NCBI GenBank assembly: GCA_029309925.1
Contig: JARKND010000005.1
Span: 1,674,001 to 1,738,000, forward strand
DNA: 64,000 nt
Direction: 5' to 3'
Source of the DNA: Fulvivirgaceae bacterium JP3-4
GTDB taxonomy: Bacteria > Bacteroidota > Bacteroidia > Cytophagales > Cyclobacteriaceae
Positions 53,414 through 63,388 of the stretch are shown here, one piece after another; within the stretch, counting starts at the first letter, position 1, and every line of letters starts with the position of its first letter. The notes below the pieces were generated by a model. It was not told the DNA's origin and did not search any database. It saw nothing but the letters and a program-made list of their open reading frames with translations. The position numbers were made by a program, and so were the translations under genes.

Positions 53414-53721
53414 AAAGGAACCCCGTCCTCGCTGTCAACAAGCCGCTTTCTGGTCCTTGAAAGGCTCACCACTTTGAATGGCATTTTTTCAGTTTCAGTG
53501 TACACACCCTGCATACGAACGGTTCAGTTCGCATTAGTTAAAAGCCCTAAAAACCACCCATTTTGCTGAATTTTTTTTGCTCAATATATACTGTATAACA
53601 CTGTTTGGGGTATGACTGATACCGATTAATACAACATTTTGTATTAGAACCTTTCACTAGATTAAAATTTTGTTATAAGTTTGACCACTAGTTTAAACTT
53701 TCATTAACCTAACTTTTTCGT
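53414..53721. other. Regulatory intergenic region upstream of the second SusC gene
   Basis: 308 bases with no gene. It contains an A/T-rich leader, a 7-bp inverted repeat AATACAA-CATT-TTGTATT (53628-53645), and a diverged direct repeat CACTAG[A/T]TTAAA[A/C]TTT at 53655-53670 and 53686-53701, 31 bases apart. A clear TAnnTTTG box was not found. The position fits a promoter with an operator for the strongly expressed-looking susC gene. Confidence 0.5.
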
Positions 53722-56700
53722 ATGAGAAGAATTCTACTATTATGCTTGACAGCGGTGTTTACGCTCGCGAGTAGCGAGTTGTGGGCACAGGAGAGGACGG
53801 TCTCCGGTAGGGTCACATCTTCAGAAGATGCGTCACCACTTCCCGGAGTGAACGTAGTTCTCAAGGGAACTACAAACGGTGCTGTGACCGATTCAGAAGG
53901 TGCATTCACCCTAAGCGTTCCTCAATCAGGTGGAACCCTGGTATTCACTTTTATCGGTCTTAAATCTCAGGAAGTTGAGATCGGTGCACGTACAACCATT
54001 GACGTTCAGATGGAGCAGGATGCTACCCAGTTGAGCGAAGTTGTTGTTACTGCATTGGGCGTAAAGCGCGAAGCAAAGACGCTTCCATATGCAGCTCAAA
54101 CCGTGACATCTGAAAAACTCAACATCACGCGTGCTAACAACGTAAATGACGCCCTCGCAGGTAAAGTTGCCGGTGTTCAGGTACGTGGTCAGTCTGGTGC
54201 TGCCCTTGGAAGAAACTCTGGTATCCGTATTCGCGGTGCCGGCTCGTTAACTGACAAGGCTCCGCTTTATGTTGTTGACGGAACTCCTGTTGAAACATCT
54301 GAAGACTTCAACCCGGATGACGTTGAAACAATTAACGTGTTGAAAGGTCCTGCTGCAACCGCTCTTTATGGTCAGCGCGGTGAGGCTGGTGTTGTGATGA
54401 TCACAACCAAAAAAGGTAAGAAAGGTGCTGGTATGGGTATTTCCCTTAACAACAACGTCTTCTTTGACAATGTTTACATCCTTCCAAGATACCAGAACGA
54501 CTATGCTGGTGGTGCTTCTGCTGACTTGATTCCTTTCACATGGCAAGATGGTATGCCTGAAGAGTGGAAATCACTTGATGGTCAGTTCTACCACGACTAC
54601 ACAGACGATGCAAGCTGGGGTCCAAGAATGGTTGGTCAGCAGTACATTCCATGGTATGCATGGCTTCCTGGAACAAAGTATACAGGTCAGACAACTGCCC
54701 TTGTAGGTCAGCCTAACAACGTCCGCGAGTTCTATAAGACCGGTGTTAACCGTGTTACAAACGTAGCCTTCGGAAAATCATTCGATGATCTTGGTAACGC
54801 TCGTGTTTCTTACACAAACCAGGGACAGACTGGTATCATGCCAAACACATGGCTGAAGAAGAATACGCTTGCTGCTAACACTACTCTGAACCTTAGCAAA
54901 CTTGTTACTGTTGGTGCTAACATCAACTACGTAACGACAACAATCCATGGGGAATTCGATGACGGTTACAGCAACCAGTCTACCGGTTCATTCAACCAGT
55001 GGTTCCACAGAAACATCGATATGAACATCATGAAGGAGCTTCAGTATGCAAAATCTCCTGAAGGAAGACTGATCTCATGGAACCACCAGAACCCTAACTA
55101 CTATGTAGCAGACTCTGATGGTGACGGTGTGATCAATGGCGACAAGTTCTACAGAGGTTACTACTGGTACAACCCGTTCACTTACTTCAACCTGATTGAT
55201 TATGAATCAACTCAGAACCGTTTGTTCGGTGACGTGAACGTTGCATTGAACCTTACGGATAAGTTGAAAGTTCAGGGTTTCTATCGCAAGAACCAGCGCA
55301 ACTTCTTCAATGAAAACAAGCGTCCTTCTATCCTTCCTTACAGCTTCTATGTTGAAAACAGACCAACTAGCCAGCCACAGTGGGATTTCTATGGTACGAA
55401 CCAGACATTCTTCAAAGAAGACAACATTGAAGGTATCATCACTTATAACACAAGCGTTGGCGATAACATTAAGATCGACCTTCTGGGTGGTGGAAACGTG
55501 AGAATGGAGGAGTTCAAGCAAATCTTCATGAATACAACGGATGGTTTGATTGTGCCTGATCTTTATACAATCAACAACTCGAAGTCAACCTTCGGTTATG
55601 GTAACTTCCGCGCGCAGAAGCAGGTACGCAGCTTGTACGCTCGTGCAAACTTCGGCTTCAAGGAAACTTTCTTCCTGGATGTTACTGGCCGCAACGACTG
55701 GAGTTCAACACTTCCAGCGGCTAACAACTCATACTTCTATCCTTCTGTCGGTGCTACATTCATCTTCAGTGAACTCACTGAAAGTGCTTTGCCTGTACTG
55801 TCATTCGGTAAGTTGAGCGCCAGCTTCGCACAGACTGGAACGGATGCCTATCCTTACTTCACAAAGCAGGTTTACGGCAACGCAGCTAACACTTTCAACG
55901 GCAACTTGTTGAGCGGTACACCTGATCAGCAGGTGGATGCGAACATCAAGCCAGCACTTTCTTCAGCACTTGAATTCGGTTTGGATGTTAAGTTCCTTGA
56001 AGATCGCGTAGGATTGCAGTTAACTTATTTCGATGAGTCTAAGCGTGATGAAATCATCCCTGTTCCGGTTTCAGGAGCAAGTGGTTTCGGAACAAAATTG
56101 ATTAACGCAGGTCAGATCGACCGTCAGGTGTTTGAGGTTTCATTGATGGCAACACCAGTGAAAACCAGCAACCTCACCTGGGATATCACTTTGAACTGGG
56201 CGAAAACTGATGCACAGGTTGTTAAACTTGCACCTGGTGTATCTGCTATTCCTGCAAGAACAGTTCCTAACGTAGTCGGAACAACTGAAGCAGCTGCAGC
56301 TACTTTCGGTGTGGGTTCTACATTCCATGTTGAAGGCGAAAGATGGGGTCAGATGAGAGGTGTTTCTATCCAGAGAAATGCTGATGGTCTGCCAATCCTT
56401 GACTCCGATGGACTTTATGTTCCAACTGAAAGCCCGGTTAACTTCGGTTCTGTATTGCCTGACTTTACTGGTGGTGTCGTAAATAACATCGGTTATGGGA
56501 ACTTCAACCTTCAGTTCAATATCGACTTCCAGAAAGGCGGTAAATTCTTCTCATTGTCTGACATGTGGGGTACTTTCTCCGGTCTGACGCAGAGAACCGC
56601 TGGTCTGAACGACCTCGGAAACCCGATCCGTGATGCTGTTGAAGATGGCGGTGGTGTTCACGTAACAGGTGTAAGCGAAGATGGCGAAGTGGTTGACATG

Positions 56701-57006
56701 TATGTTCCTGCTCAGGATTACTATCACCAGTTCTACCTCGGATCAATTGCAGATCCACACATCCTTGACCTTTCGTATGTGAAGCTCCGTGAAGTTAGCC
56801 TGAGCTATAACATTCCTGTAAGGAGCATGGGCTCACTCGGTAATGTATTTACTTCAGCTTCAATCGGAGTGGTTGGAAGAAACCTCTGGTTGATCAATGG
56901 TGGTGAAAAAGATTTCGATCCATCTGAAGTGAGCGGAACTTTCGGTGAAAACGGACAGTTACCTAGCGTTAGATCTTACGGATTTAACATCAAGCTTGGT
57001 TTCTAA
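53722..57006 (+). CDS. SusC-like TonB-linked outer-membrane transporter (second locus)
   Basis: Protein of 1094 residues with a signal peptide ending near ELWAQ. Carboxypeptidase-regulatory-like domain (about 22-110; VSGRVTSSEDASPLPGVNVV), plug with EVVVTALGVKREAKTLPYAAQ, LYVVDGTPVETSEDF and GPAATALYGQRGEAGVVMITTKK, then the barrel, with C-terminal SYGFNIKLGF. The codons (by eye GGT, GCT, AAC, CGT heavy) look optimised, a sign of high expression. No carbohydrate enzyme is attached, so the cargo is unknown; peptide or other nutrient uptake is possible. Confidence 0.94.
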   Translation: MRRILLLCLTAVFTLASSELWAQERTVSGRVTSSEDASPLPGVNVVLKGTTNGAVTDSEGAFTLSVPQSGGTLVFTFIGLKSQEVEIGARTTIDVQMEQDATQLSEVVVTALGVKREAKTLPYAAQTVTSEKLNITRANNVNDALAGKVAGVQVRGQSGAALGRNSGIRIRGAGSLTDKAPLYVVDGTPVETSEDFNPDDVETINVLKGPAATALYGQRGEAGVVMITTKKGKKGAGMGISLNNNVFFDNVYILPRYQNDYAGGASADLIPFTWQDGMPEEWKSLDGQFYHDYTDDASWGPRMVGQQYIPWYAWLPGTKYTGQTTALVGQPNNVREFYKTGVNRVTNVAFGKSFDDLGNARVSYTNQGQTGIMPNTWLKKNTLAANTTLNLSKLVTVGANINYVTTTIHGEFDDGYSNQSTGSFNQWFHRNIDMNIMKELQYAKSPEGRLISWNHQNPNYYVADSDGDGVINGDKFYRGYYWYNPFTYFNLIDYESTQNRLFGDVNVALNLTDKLKVQGFYRKNQRNFFNENKRPSILPYSFYVENRPTSQPQWDFYGTNQTFFKEDNIEGIITYNTSVGDNIKIDLLGGGNVRMEEFKQIFMNTTDGLIVPDLYTINNSKSTFGYGNFRAQKQVRSLYARANFGFKETFFLDVTGRNDWSSTLPAANNSYFYPSVGATFIFSELTESALPVLSFGKLSASFAQTGTDAYPYFTKQVYGNAANTFNGNLLSGTPDQQVDANIKPALSSALEFGLDVKFLEDRVGLQLTYFDESKRDEIIPVPVSGASGFGTKLINAGQIDRQVFEVSLMATPVKTSNLTWDITLNWAKTDAQVVKLAPGVSAIPARTVPNVVGTTEAAAATFGVGSTFHVEGERWGQMRGVSIQRNADGLPILDSDGLYVPTESPVNFGSVLPDFTGGVVNNIGYGNFNLQFNIDFQKGGKFFSLSDMWGTFSGLTQRTAGLNDLGNPIRDAVEDGGGVHVTGVSEDGEVVDMYVPAQDYYHQFYLGSIADPHILDLSYVKLREVSLSYNIPVRSMGSLGNVFTSASIGVVGRNLWLINGGEKDFDPSEVSGTFGENGQLPSVRSYGFNIKLGF

Positions 57007-57032
57007 TTGTGGGATCGTAAAAAAAACAAAAC

Positions 57033-58487
57033 ATGAATAAACTAGCGAAATATATAATGACTCCCCTGATGATTCTGGGAGTCGGTTGCAGCGATTTCGG
57101 GGATATCGATAAGAACCCTAATGGTGCTGAAACACCATTGACTTCCGCACTTCTGTCGAACGGCCTTGCAGCATTTGGAAACTTTGCTGCTGGTGGTGGA
57201 AGCTTCGGTGGAGGTTTGTATGCGCAGTATTTTTCTGAAACACAGTATACTGATAACTCTATTTACGCTCCTCAGGATTTAAACTGGGCTGGCGAAATGC
57301 AGGGTAGAATGATGGACTTTCAGAACATCATTAACATCAACTCTGATCCTGCAACGGCACCGACAGCTGCACTGCAGGGTTCTAATGCCGATCAGATTGC
57401 TATCGCACGCATTCTGAAAGCATACAGCTTCTCAGTGTTGACTGACCGTTATGGTGACATGCCTTATTTTGAAGCACTGAAAGGAAATTCAACTCCTGCA
57501 TTTGATGCACAGGAAGATATCTATACTGATATCTTTAAGGAGCTTGACGAAGCTGTTAATCAGTTTGATGACGGTGCTCCGGTAAAAGGTGATCTTCTCT
57601 ATGGCGGTGATATCACTGCATGGCAGAAGTTTGCAAACTCACACAGACTGATCCTTGCTCTGCGCGTATCGAAAGTGAATCCAACCCTTGGTGCAGCACA
57701 GTTCAATGACGCACTGAACTCTCCAGGTGGCGTGTTTACAAGCAATGCTGACAACGCGGTAATGGAATACCCAGGTCCTCCATACAACAACCCTTGGTTC
57801 CCAATCGGTGCCGATCAGGGTATCAGCGCAACAATGGCTAACTTCCTCAACGCTAACGCTGATGAGCGCAGAAGAGTGTTTGGAAATAATCCGGCAGCAG
57901 GTAATGGTAACATCGTTGGTGTGCCTTATGGTCTGACGCGTGAGCAAGCTATCGCATTCACGGCAGCGAACCCTACGTGGTCACTGATCCTTGACGAACC
58001 GTATCGCTCGCAGACTTCACCGCAGTTCATCCTGACTTATGCTGACGTATTGTTGGCAAGAGCAGAAGCTGCGTTGCTTGGCTGGGCAGGAACTGCTGCT
58101 GACGCGAACGAACTTATGCATGCGGGTATCCGTGCATCATGGGAGCAGTGGGGCGTATTTAACCAGGCAGCTTATGACACATACATAACTGACACTGACA
58201 TCACGTTCTCAGATGCAGATCCTGCAGCTGTAAAAGCTGAAAAGATCGGAAGACAGCGCTGGATCACATTCTATCCAAATGGTGCACAAGGCTGGGCTGA
58301 ATGGAGAAGAACAGGATTCCCTGCACTGACTCCATCTGTAAATGCTGCAAACAACAGCAAGCAGATTCCAACCCGCTACCCTTATCCATCAGTTGAATAC
58401 ACATACAACCAGGCTGGTGTTGATGCTGCGGTAGCACGCATGGGCGGTGATACTGATTCTCAGCGCGTATGGTGGGATGTTGATTAA
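57033..58487 (+). CDS. SusD/RagB-like outer-membrane lipoprotein (SusD_like 2 type)
   Basis: Protein of 484 residues with lipobox Cys19 (LGVGC). It has the SusD-like_2 form: DKNPNGAETPLTSALLSNGLA near the start, AYSFSVLTDRYGDMPYFEAL, SHRLILALRVSKVNPTLGA and a C-terminal RQRWITFYPNGAQGWAEWRRTGFP block. It caps the SusC above. It lies 26 bases after susC and 22 bases before the DUF1735-like gene; the three form one operon. Confidence 0.92.
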   Translation: MNKLAKYIMTPLMILGVGCSDFGDIDKNPNGAETPLTSALLSNGLAAFGNFAAGGGSFGGGLYAQYFSETQYTDNSIYAPQDLNWAGEMQGRMMDFQNIININSDPATAPTAALQGSNADQIAIARILKAYSFSVLTDRYGDMPYFEALKGNSTPAFDAQEDIYTDIFKELDEAVNQFDDGAPVKGDLLYGGDITAWQKFANSHRLILALRVSKVNPTLGAAQFNDALNSPGGVFTSNADNAVMEYPGPPYNNPWFPIGADQGISATMANFLNANADERRRVFGNNPAAGNGNIVGVPYGLTREQAIAFTAANPTWSLILDEPYRSQTSPQFILTYADVLLARAEAALLGWAGTAADANELMHAGIRASWEQWGVFNQAAYDTYITDTDITFSDADPAAVKAEKIGRQRWITFYPNGAQGWAEWRRTGFPALTPSVNAANNSKQIPTRYPYPSVEYTYNQAGVDAAVARMGGDTDSQRVWWDVD

Positions 58488-58509
58488 TTTTAACCCGAGA
58501 ATTTGAATT

Positions 58510-59442
58510 ATGAAAAACCTAAAATTTAGATATTCAATGATTGTCGCGGCCTTTATGGCCGTGACACTCGTCCCGATGTCATGTATCGAAGAGCCAGAAA
58601 GCCAGGTTGCTGGAAAAGGTCAGAACAGATTCCGCCCGTCAGTTGATGGGGGCATTGGTTTAGCCGTTTTCAATGCCGAAGCCGGAACTTTCCCTTTGGT
58701 TGAGATCTGGAGAGATGTGAACAGCAATAGCGCCCTTAACAGCGGTGCTACGATCGAATTCGAAGTTGATAACTCACTTCTCACTGCATACAATGCAAGT
58801 AATCCGGCTTCTGAAAAGGACTTCGTGCCTGCACCGTCAGCAGCAGTGTCGACTGTTGGTTCTAGTGTTACTTATGCAGCTGGTGAGTTTACAAAAGCGA
58901 TCATGGTTAACCTTGATCCTACTAAGCTTGACCTATCCGCAAGAAATGCTATCGGTATCCGCTTGAAGAATCCTTCTGACGGTTACGGTATCAGCGGCCT
59001 GACTGAAAACGGTGAATTCATTGCTGAAGTAATCGTGAAGAACAAGTACGCTGGTAGCTATAACTACACAGGTCACATTGGCCGTTACGATGCTGTTTCA
59101 TGCGAACTGATCGAACTTGGCGGTCCTGTACAACCAGGTGTTAGTGTAGACTTGGCAACAACTGGAGCGAATACTGTTTCAACCGTTCTTTTGTGGGCTA
59201 CTGGCTCAACAATCGGTGGAATTGGTACATCACAAACAATTGCAATCGATCCAGCCACCAACGCAGTCACTTTGACAGCAAACGGTGCTTCTCCGGCAAA
59301 CTGGGGACCAATCCCTGGACAACCTAACAAGTACGACCCTGCTACGGGAGAAATTTATGTAAGCTACAAGTGGAGCAGTCCTTGCGCTGGAGCGGAGCAC
59401 GGCTTCATCCGTCACGTTCGCGTTGTTCTTAAGCCAAAATAG
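58510..59442 (+). CDS. DUF1735-like surface lipoprotein
   Basis: Protein of 310 residues with a lipobox Cys25 (LVPMSC). An N-terminal beta domain of the DUF1735/BT_3987-like kind (about 45-165: FNAEAGTFPLVEIWRDVNS, TIEFEVDNSLLTAYNA, YAAGEFTKAIMVNLDPTKLD) is followed by a beta-rich C-terminal domain (about 175-310). Such proteins are commonly the third gene of SusCD operons and bind ligand or other proteins at the surface. No enzyme motif is visible. A strong terminator follows. Confidence 0.75.
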   Translation: MKNLKFRYSMIVAAFMAVTLVPMSCIEEPESQVAGKGQNRFRPSVDGGIGLAVFNAEAGTFPLVEIWRDVNSNSALNSGATIEFEVDNSLLTAYNASNPASEKDFVPAPSAAVSTVGSSVTYAAGEFTKAIMVNLDPTKLDLSARNAIGIRLKNPSDGYGISGLTENGEFIAEVIVKNKYAGSYNYTGHIGRYDAVSCELIELGGPVQPGVSVDLATTGANTVSTVLLWATGSTIGGIGTSQTIAIDPATNAVTLTANGASPANWGPIPGQPNKYDPATGEIYVSYKWSSPCAGAEHGFIRHVRVVLKPK

Positions 59443-59466
59443 TAGTCTTAGAAATTTGAGTCATAG

Positions 59467-59497
59467 AAAGCCGCCTCATCCGTGAGGTGGCTTTTTT
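59467..59497 (+). terminator. Intrinsic terminator of the second SusCD operon
   Basis: Near-perfect stem (AAAGCCGCCTCA at 59467-59478 with TGAGGTGGCTTT at 59483-59494, one G-T pair) around a 4-base loop, running into six T. A classic Rho-independent terminator 25 bases after the DUF1735-like gene. Confidence 0.88.
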
Positions 59498-59548
59498 CAT
59501 TTGGATGGCCGACTTAAGATGTGCTATATTTTTAAATATCTTTGGGGC

Positions 59549-59968
59549 ATGCTTTACGTGTCGCGAAAAGAACACTTCAATGCTGCTCACAAACTCTATA
59601 ACCCTTCTCTTTCCAAAGAGAGGAATGTTGAGCTTTTTGGTCCATGCGCCAATGAAAACTGGCACGGCCATAACTTTGACCTCATCGTCACGGTAAAGGG
59701 CAATCCTGATCCGGAGACAGGTTTTGTCGTAGACCTCAAGAAACTGAGCACGCTCATCCGCGCTGAAGTGATCGATAAAATAGACCATAAAAATCTCAAC
59801 ATGGATGTCGATTTCATGCGCGGCAAATTGGCGAGCTGCGAAAATCTTATTGTGGAGATCTGGAGAATTCTGAATGAGCATTTGCCCACCATCACAGCGC
59901 ACGGCAAACTTCACTCGCTTCGCCTTTATGAAACGCCTCGCAACTATGTCGAGTACTATGGCGAGTAA
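59549..59968 (+). CDS. queD: 6-carboxytetrahydropterin synthase
   Basis: Protein of 139 residues from the ATG at 59549; the frame extends upstream but the extra part is not family-like and runs into the terminator region. QueD features: zinc ligands H14 (NAAHKL), H39 and H41 (WHGHNF), catalytic Cys33 (FGPCANENWHG), and LNMDVDF and CENLIVEIWRIL. It converts dihydroneopterin triphosphate to 6-carboxytetrahydropterin, the first queuosine-specific step. Followed by lpxB after 15 bases. Confidence 0.93.
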   Translation: MLYVSRKEHFNAAHKLYNPSLSKERNVELFGPCANENWHGHNFDLIVTVKGNPDPETGFVVDLKKLSTLIRAEVIDKIDHKNLNMDVDFMRGKLASCENLIVEIWRILNEHLPTITAHGKLHSLRLYETPRNYVEYYGE

Positions 59969-59983
59969 ACACTCCATTTTCGT

Positions 59984-61099
59984 ATGAAGTATTTTATAAT
60001 CGCAGGAGAGCGGTCCGGTGATCTGCATGGTGGCAATCTGGTGAAAGCGCTGACGAAATTTGACCAGGACGCAGTTCTCCAGGGGGTCGGTGGTGATTAC
60101 ATGCAAGGGGCAGGTGTGTCACTCAACACGCATTACCGCGAACTGGCCTTTATGGGTTTCATTGAAGTCGTGAAGAACATCAATACGGTCTCAAGATACA
60201 TCCGCAAGACAAAAAGTGAAATCCTCAAATTCAGACCTGACGTAATTATCCTCATCGATTATGGTGGATTTAATATGCGAATCGCATCCTTCGCAAAGAA
60301 AAACAACATCAAAGTCTACTACTACATCACACCGAAAGTGTGGGCATGGTATCAGCGGAGAGCACTCAAGCTGAAAAAAAATGTAACGAAGATGTTTGTC
60401 ATTCTGCCGTTTGAGAAAGATTTCTTCAGACAGTTCGATGCCGATGTCGACTACGTTGGTAATCCCGTGATGGATGCGGTCAAACAACATATCCCGGATA
60501 CGTCTTTCATCTCAAATTATCAGATCGATCAGGCAAAGCCTCTCGTTGCCTTGCTTCCCGGAAGCAGAAAACAGGAACTGCAGCGTATGATTCCTGTAAT
60601 GGCCGAGGTGGTAAAAAATAACCAGGAGATAAATTTTGGTGTCGCAGTTGTCAATAACCTTGATGGGACTCTGTATGATCCTTTTCGGTATCATCCCAAT
60701 GTTTCGCTGATCCCGGAAGATACCTATAATCTCTTGCTCAATTCCCGCGCAGCGGTTGTAACATCAGGTACTGCAACACTGGAAACATCCCTCTTTCGTG
60801 TTCCTCAGGTGGTCATTTACAAAGCTTCAGCCAGTACCTACAGGGTTGTAAAGCTCATGATAAAAGTGAAGTTTATTTCGCTCGTAAATCTCATTGCAGG
60901 CAAAGAAGTTATCAAAGAATTGATCCAGCACGATGCAAATGCCAAAGCAATAGGAGAGGAACTGCAAAGACTTATAGCTGAGGGCGAATACCGTCAGGTG
61001 ATGCTTCGCAATTATGATCAGATCATCAAAACTTTGGATATTGGATCAGCATCGGAAAATGCCGCCCGCCTCATGGTGCAATACCTTCGTGCTGTTTAA
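59984..61099 (+). CDS. lpxB: Lipid-A-disaccharide synthase
   Basis: Protein of 371 residues. LpxB signature: [22 protein letters not shown] at the start, [49 protein letters not shown] and [17 protein letters not shown], with [13 protein letters not shown] near the UDP-binding site. It couples UDP-2,3-diacylglucosamine with lipid X to build lipid A. Ends with a 4-base overlap with the convergent clpX gene. Supports a lipopolysaccharide-making organism. Confidence 0.95.
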   Translation: MKYFIIAGERSGDLHGGNLVKALTKFDQDAVLQGVGGDYMQGAGVSLNTHYRELAFMGFIEVVKNINTVSRYIRKTKSEILKFRPDVIILIDYGGFNMRIASFAKKNNIKVYYYITPKVWAWYQRRALKLKKNVTKMFVILPFEKDFFRQFDADVDYVGNPVMDAVKQHIPDTSFISNYQIDQAKPLVALLPGSRKQELQRMIPVMAEVVKNNQEINFGVAVVNNLDGTLYDPFRYHPNVSLIPEDTYNLLLNSRAAVVTSGTATLETSLFRVPQVVIYKASASTYRVVKLMIKVKFISLVNLIAGKEVIKELIQHDANAKAIGEELQRLIAEGEYRQVMLRNYDQIIKTLDIGSASENAARLMVQYLRAV

Positions 61100-62331
61100 G
61101 CGACTTTCAGTTTGCTGTATTGAGACTTGTTGAATTTTTCTTCCGCGTAAGCCCGGTTGATTACAAGCTTCTCGGAAGTTTTCTCTGACGGCAACTCAAA
61201 CATTGCATCGTTGATGATAGCTTCACAGATGCTGCGAAGTCCGCGAGCACCAAGCTTGAATTCAAGCGCCTTCTCAACAATGAAATCGATAGCACCTTCC
61301 TTAAACTCAAGGTCGATGGTCTCCATTTCAAACAACTTCTTGTATTGCTTGACCAGAGCGTTCTTCGGCTCGGTAAGAATTCTGCGCAGTGCTTCGCGAT
61401 CGAGAGGATTGAGGAATGATACAACAGGAAGACGGCCGATCAATTCAGGAATTAAGCCGAAGCTCTTGAGATCCTGAGCGGATACGAACTGGAGCAGGTT
61501 GCTCTTGTCGAGATCGCCAGGATGCGTTCCGTCCGCACTTGCCACGAAGCCGAGCGGCCTTGTGTTCAGGCGATTGCCGATAAAACGCGAAATACCTTCA
61601 AATGCACCACCGCAAATAAACAGAATATTCTCTGTGTTCACGGTGATCATCTTTTGGTCCGGGTGTTTTCGTCCACCTTGAGGTGGAACGTTTACTGCTG
61701 TTCCTTCAAGAAGTTTAAGCAGCGCTTGCTGCACGCCTTCACCACTTACATCGCGGGTGATCGAAGGATTGTCTGACTTGCGCGCGATCTTGTCAATTTC
61801 ATCAATATATACGATACCGCGTTCTGCAGCTTCAACATTGTAATCAGCTGCCTGCAACAGACGAGTAAGAATGCTTTCCACATCCTCTCCCACGTAACCA
61901 GCTTCGGTAAGCACAGTCGCGTCAGCAATACAGAATGGAACCTGCAGAATTTTCGCAAGCGTACGCGCGAGATATGTTTTTCCGGTACCTGTTTCGCCCA
62001 CCATGATGATGTTCGATTTTTCGATCGTAACATCGCTGTCCAGCTTGCGCTGCATCAGCCGCTTGTAGTGATTGTAAACGGCTACTGAAATGATTTTTTT
62101 TGCTTCATCCTGGCCAATGACATACTCATCAAGAAACTTCTTGATCTCCCGTGGCTTGATGAGCTTGAAGTTAGGGGAAAAGCCTGAGTCTATTTTGCTG
62201 CGCTTTTCCTCCTGCAGGATCTGGCTGGCTTGTGTTACGCATTTGTCACATATGTGAGCATGAATCCCTGAGATCATCAGGTCTACATCTTTCTTGCTTC
62301 TTCCGCAAAACGAACACGTTACTTCAGCCAT
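61096..62331 (-). CDS. clpX: ATP-dependent Clp protease ATP-binding subunit
   Basis: Protein of 411 residues. Zinc-binding N-terminal domain with C6, C9, C28, C31 ([19 protein letters not shown]), Walker [14 protein letters not shown], Walker [12 protein letters not shown], and the C-terminal D2-like lid with [12 protein letters not shown]. It unfolds substrates and feeds them to ClpP. It lies directly after clpP on the same strand (91-base gap), with its own likely promoter at 62377-62384, so it may be transcribed alone as well as with clpP. Confidence 0.96.
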   Translation of the reverse strand: MAEVTCSFCGRSKKDVDLMISGIHAHICDKCVTQASQILQEEKRSKIDSGFSPNFKLIKPREIKKFLDEYVIGQDEAKKIISVAVYNHYKRLMQRKLDSDVTIEKSNIIMVGETGTGKTYLARTLAKILQVPFCIADATVLTEAGYVGEDVESILTRLLQAADYNVEAAERGIVYIDEIDKIARKSDNPSITRDVSGEGVQQALLKLLEGTAVNVPPQGGRKHPDQKMITVNTENILFICGGAFEGISRFIGNRLNTRPLGFVASADGTHPGDLDKSNLLQFVSAQDLKSFGLIPELIGRLPVVSFLNPLDREALRRILTEPKNALVKQYKKLFEMETIDLEFKEGAIDFIVEKALEFKLGARGLRSICEAIINDAMFELPSEKTSEKLVINRAYAEEKFNKSQYSKLKVA

Positions 62332-62376
62332 AATACTTTAGGGAGATTAAGATAAAACCGATGTGCCCGGTTTTTA

Positions 62377-62384
62377 CAAAGGTA
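62377..62384 (-). promoter_or_regulatory. Candidate -7 box of clpX
   Basis: On the minus strand TACCTTTG, the same octamer as the rpsT promoter, about 46 bases before the clpX start. No TTTG was found at the -33 position. It would give clpX a promoter of its own downstream of clpP. Confidence 0.45.
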
Positions 62385-62422
62385 CTGAATATTTGGCACA
62401 TCGGTATTCTATTCCTTAAAGG

Positions 62423-63100
62423 TTACGCGGGCTTTTTTCGTTCCAAAACCTCGTCAATTAGGCCATATTCTTTGGCTTCCACAGCCCTCATCCAGTAGTC
62501 GCGGTCGGAATCCTTTTCAATTTTCTCGTATTTCTGGCCGCTGTGCTTCGCAAGAATGTTATAAAGGTCCTTTTTAACCTCGAGGGTCTGCTTCAGGCTG
62601 ATCTCCATGTCAGATGCCTGACCTTGCATTCCGCTCATCGGCTGGTGAATCATCACGCGCGCATGGGGTAATGCCGAGCGTTTTCTTGCCGCGCCAGCAG
62701 TGAGCAACACCGCGCCCATCGAAGCTGCGAGACCGGTACAGATGGTAGCAACATCGGGATTTACGTACTGCATCGTGTCATAAATGCCTAACCCTGCATA
62801 CACCGAACCACCCGGACTGTTGATATACATGATGATGTCTTTGCGCGGATCGGAAGATTCGAGGAAAAGCAACTGCGCAGTGATGAGGTTGGCGATCTGA
62901 TCATCGATTCCCATCCCAAGAAATATAATTCTGTCAGAGATCAGGCGTGTGAATACATCGATTGCCCGGAAATTTCCCGGACGCTCTTCGATCACATACT
63001 GAGTCATATTTTGAATTTGCTGAGCATAGCCGTCTATTGTGTTGCCGCTCATGCCCAGGTGATGAACTGCGTATTTGCGAAACTCATTGTTATGATCCAT
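62423..63100 (-). CDS. clpP: ATP-dependent Clp protease proteolytic subunit
   Basis: Protein of 225 residues. Catalytic Ser127 ([11 protein letters not shown]), His152 ([11 protein letters not shown]) and the Asp-bearing segment of the triad in the C-terminal part; [16 protein letters not shown] shapes the oxyanion strand. N-terminal extension of about 25 residues relative to the E. coli mature form. It lies between tig and clpX in the usual order tig-clpP-clpX on the minus strand. Confidence 0.95.
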   Translation of the reverse strand: MDHNNEFRKYAVHHLGMSGNTIDGYAQQIQNMTQYVIEERPGNFRAIDVFTRLISDRIIFLGMGIDDQIANLITAQLLFLESSDPRKDIIMYINSPGGSVYAGLGIYDTMQYVNPDVATICTGLAASMGAVLLTAGAARKRSALPHARVMIHQPMSGMQGQASDMEISLKQTLEVKKDLYNILAKHSGQKYEKIEKDSDRDYWMRAVEAKEYGLIDEVLERKKPA

Positions 63101-63388
63101 AATTTACTTTTTATGATTGCTTGTTAGAAATTGAAAAGATAAGCCCGGTTCGGGAGGTAATTTTAAGGTTGACAATCTTAGCTATACTCAACTTAAAATA
63201 CAACCCAAACACCCTTAAAAACGCAAATGGTTTTACCCGTTACCAGATAAAACCATAGTCGTTGTGATTTAGTTTTTATTGTTGACTTTCTACCTCATGT
63301 TGCTAATGGCGTTTAGCTATAGCCATGGCCGAAAGCCCGGATTTCGACCCTGCGAATTAGATCAACGCTCCCGGGTAAGCGCGGGAAA
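63101..63388. other. Intergenic region between clpP and tig
   Basis: No gene seen. It holds a GC-rich imperfect palindrome around 63360-63395 (CTCCCGGGTAAGCGCGGG) and one copy of the AGCCATGGCC motif family found at the left end of the window (63317-63332). A leader for clpP and possible weak promoter boxes (TATCTTTT near 63135 on the minus strand) lie here. Confidence 0.4.

Noticed and set aside
59429-60106. A 225-codon frame opposite queD and lpxB
   Set aside because: Antisense shadow spanning two unrelated genes and the terminator.
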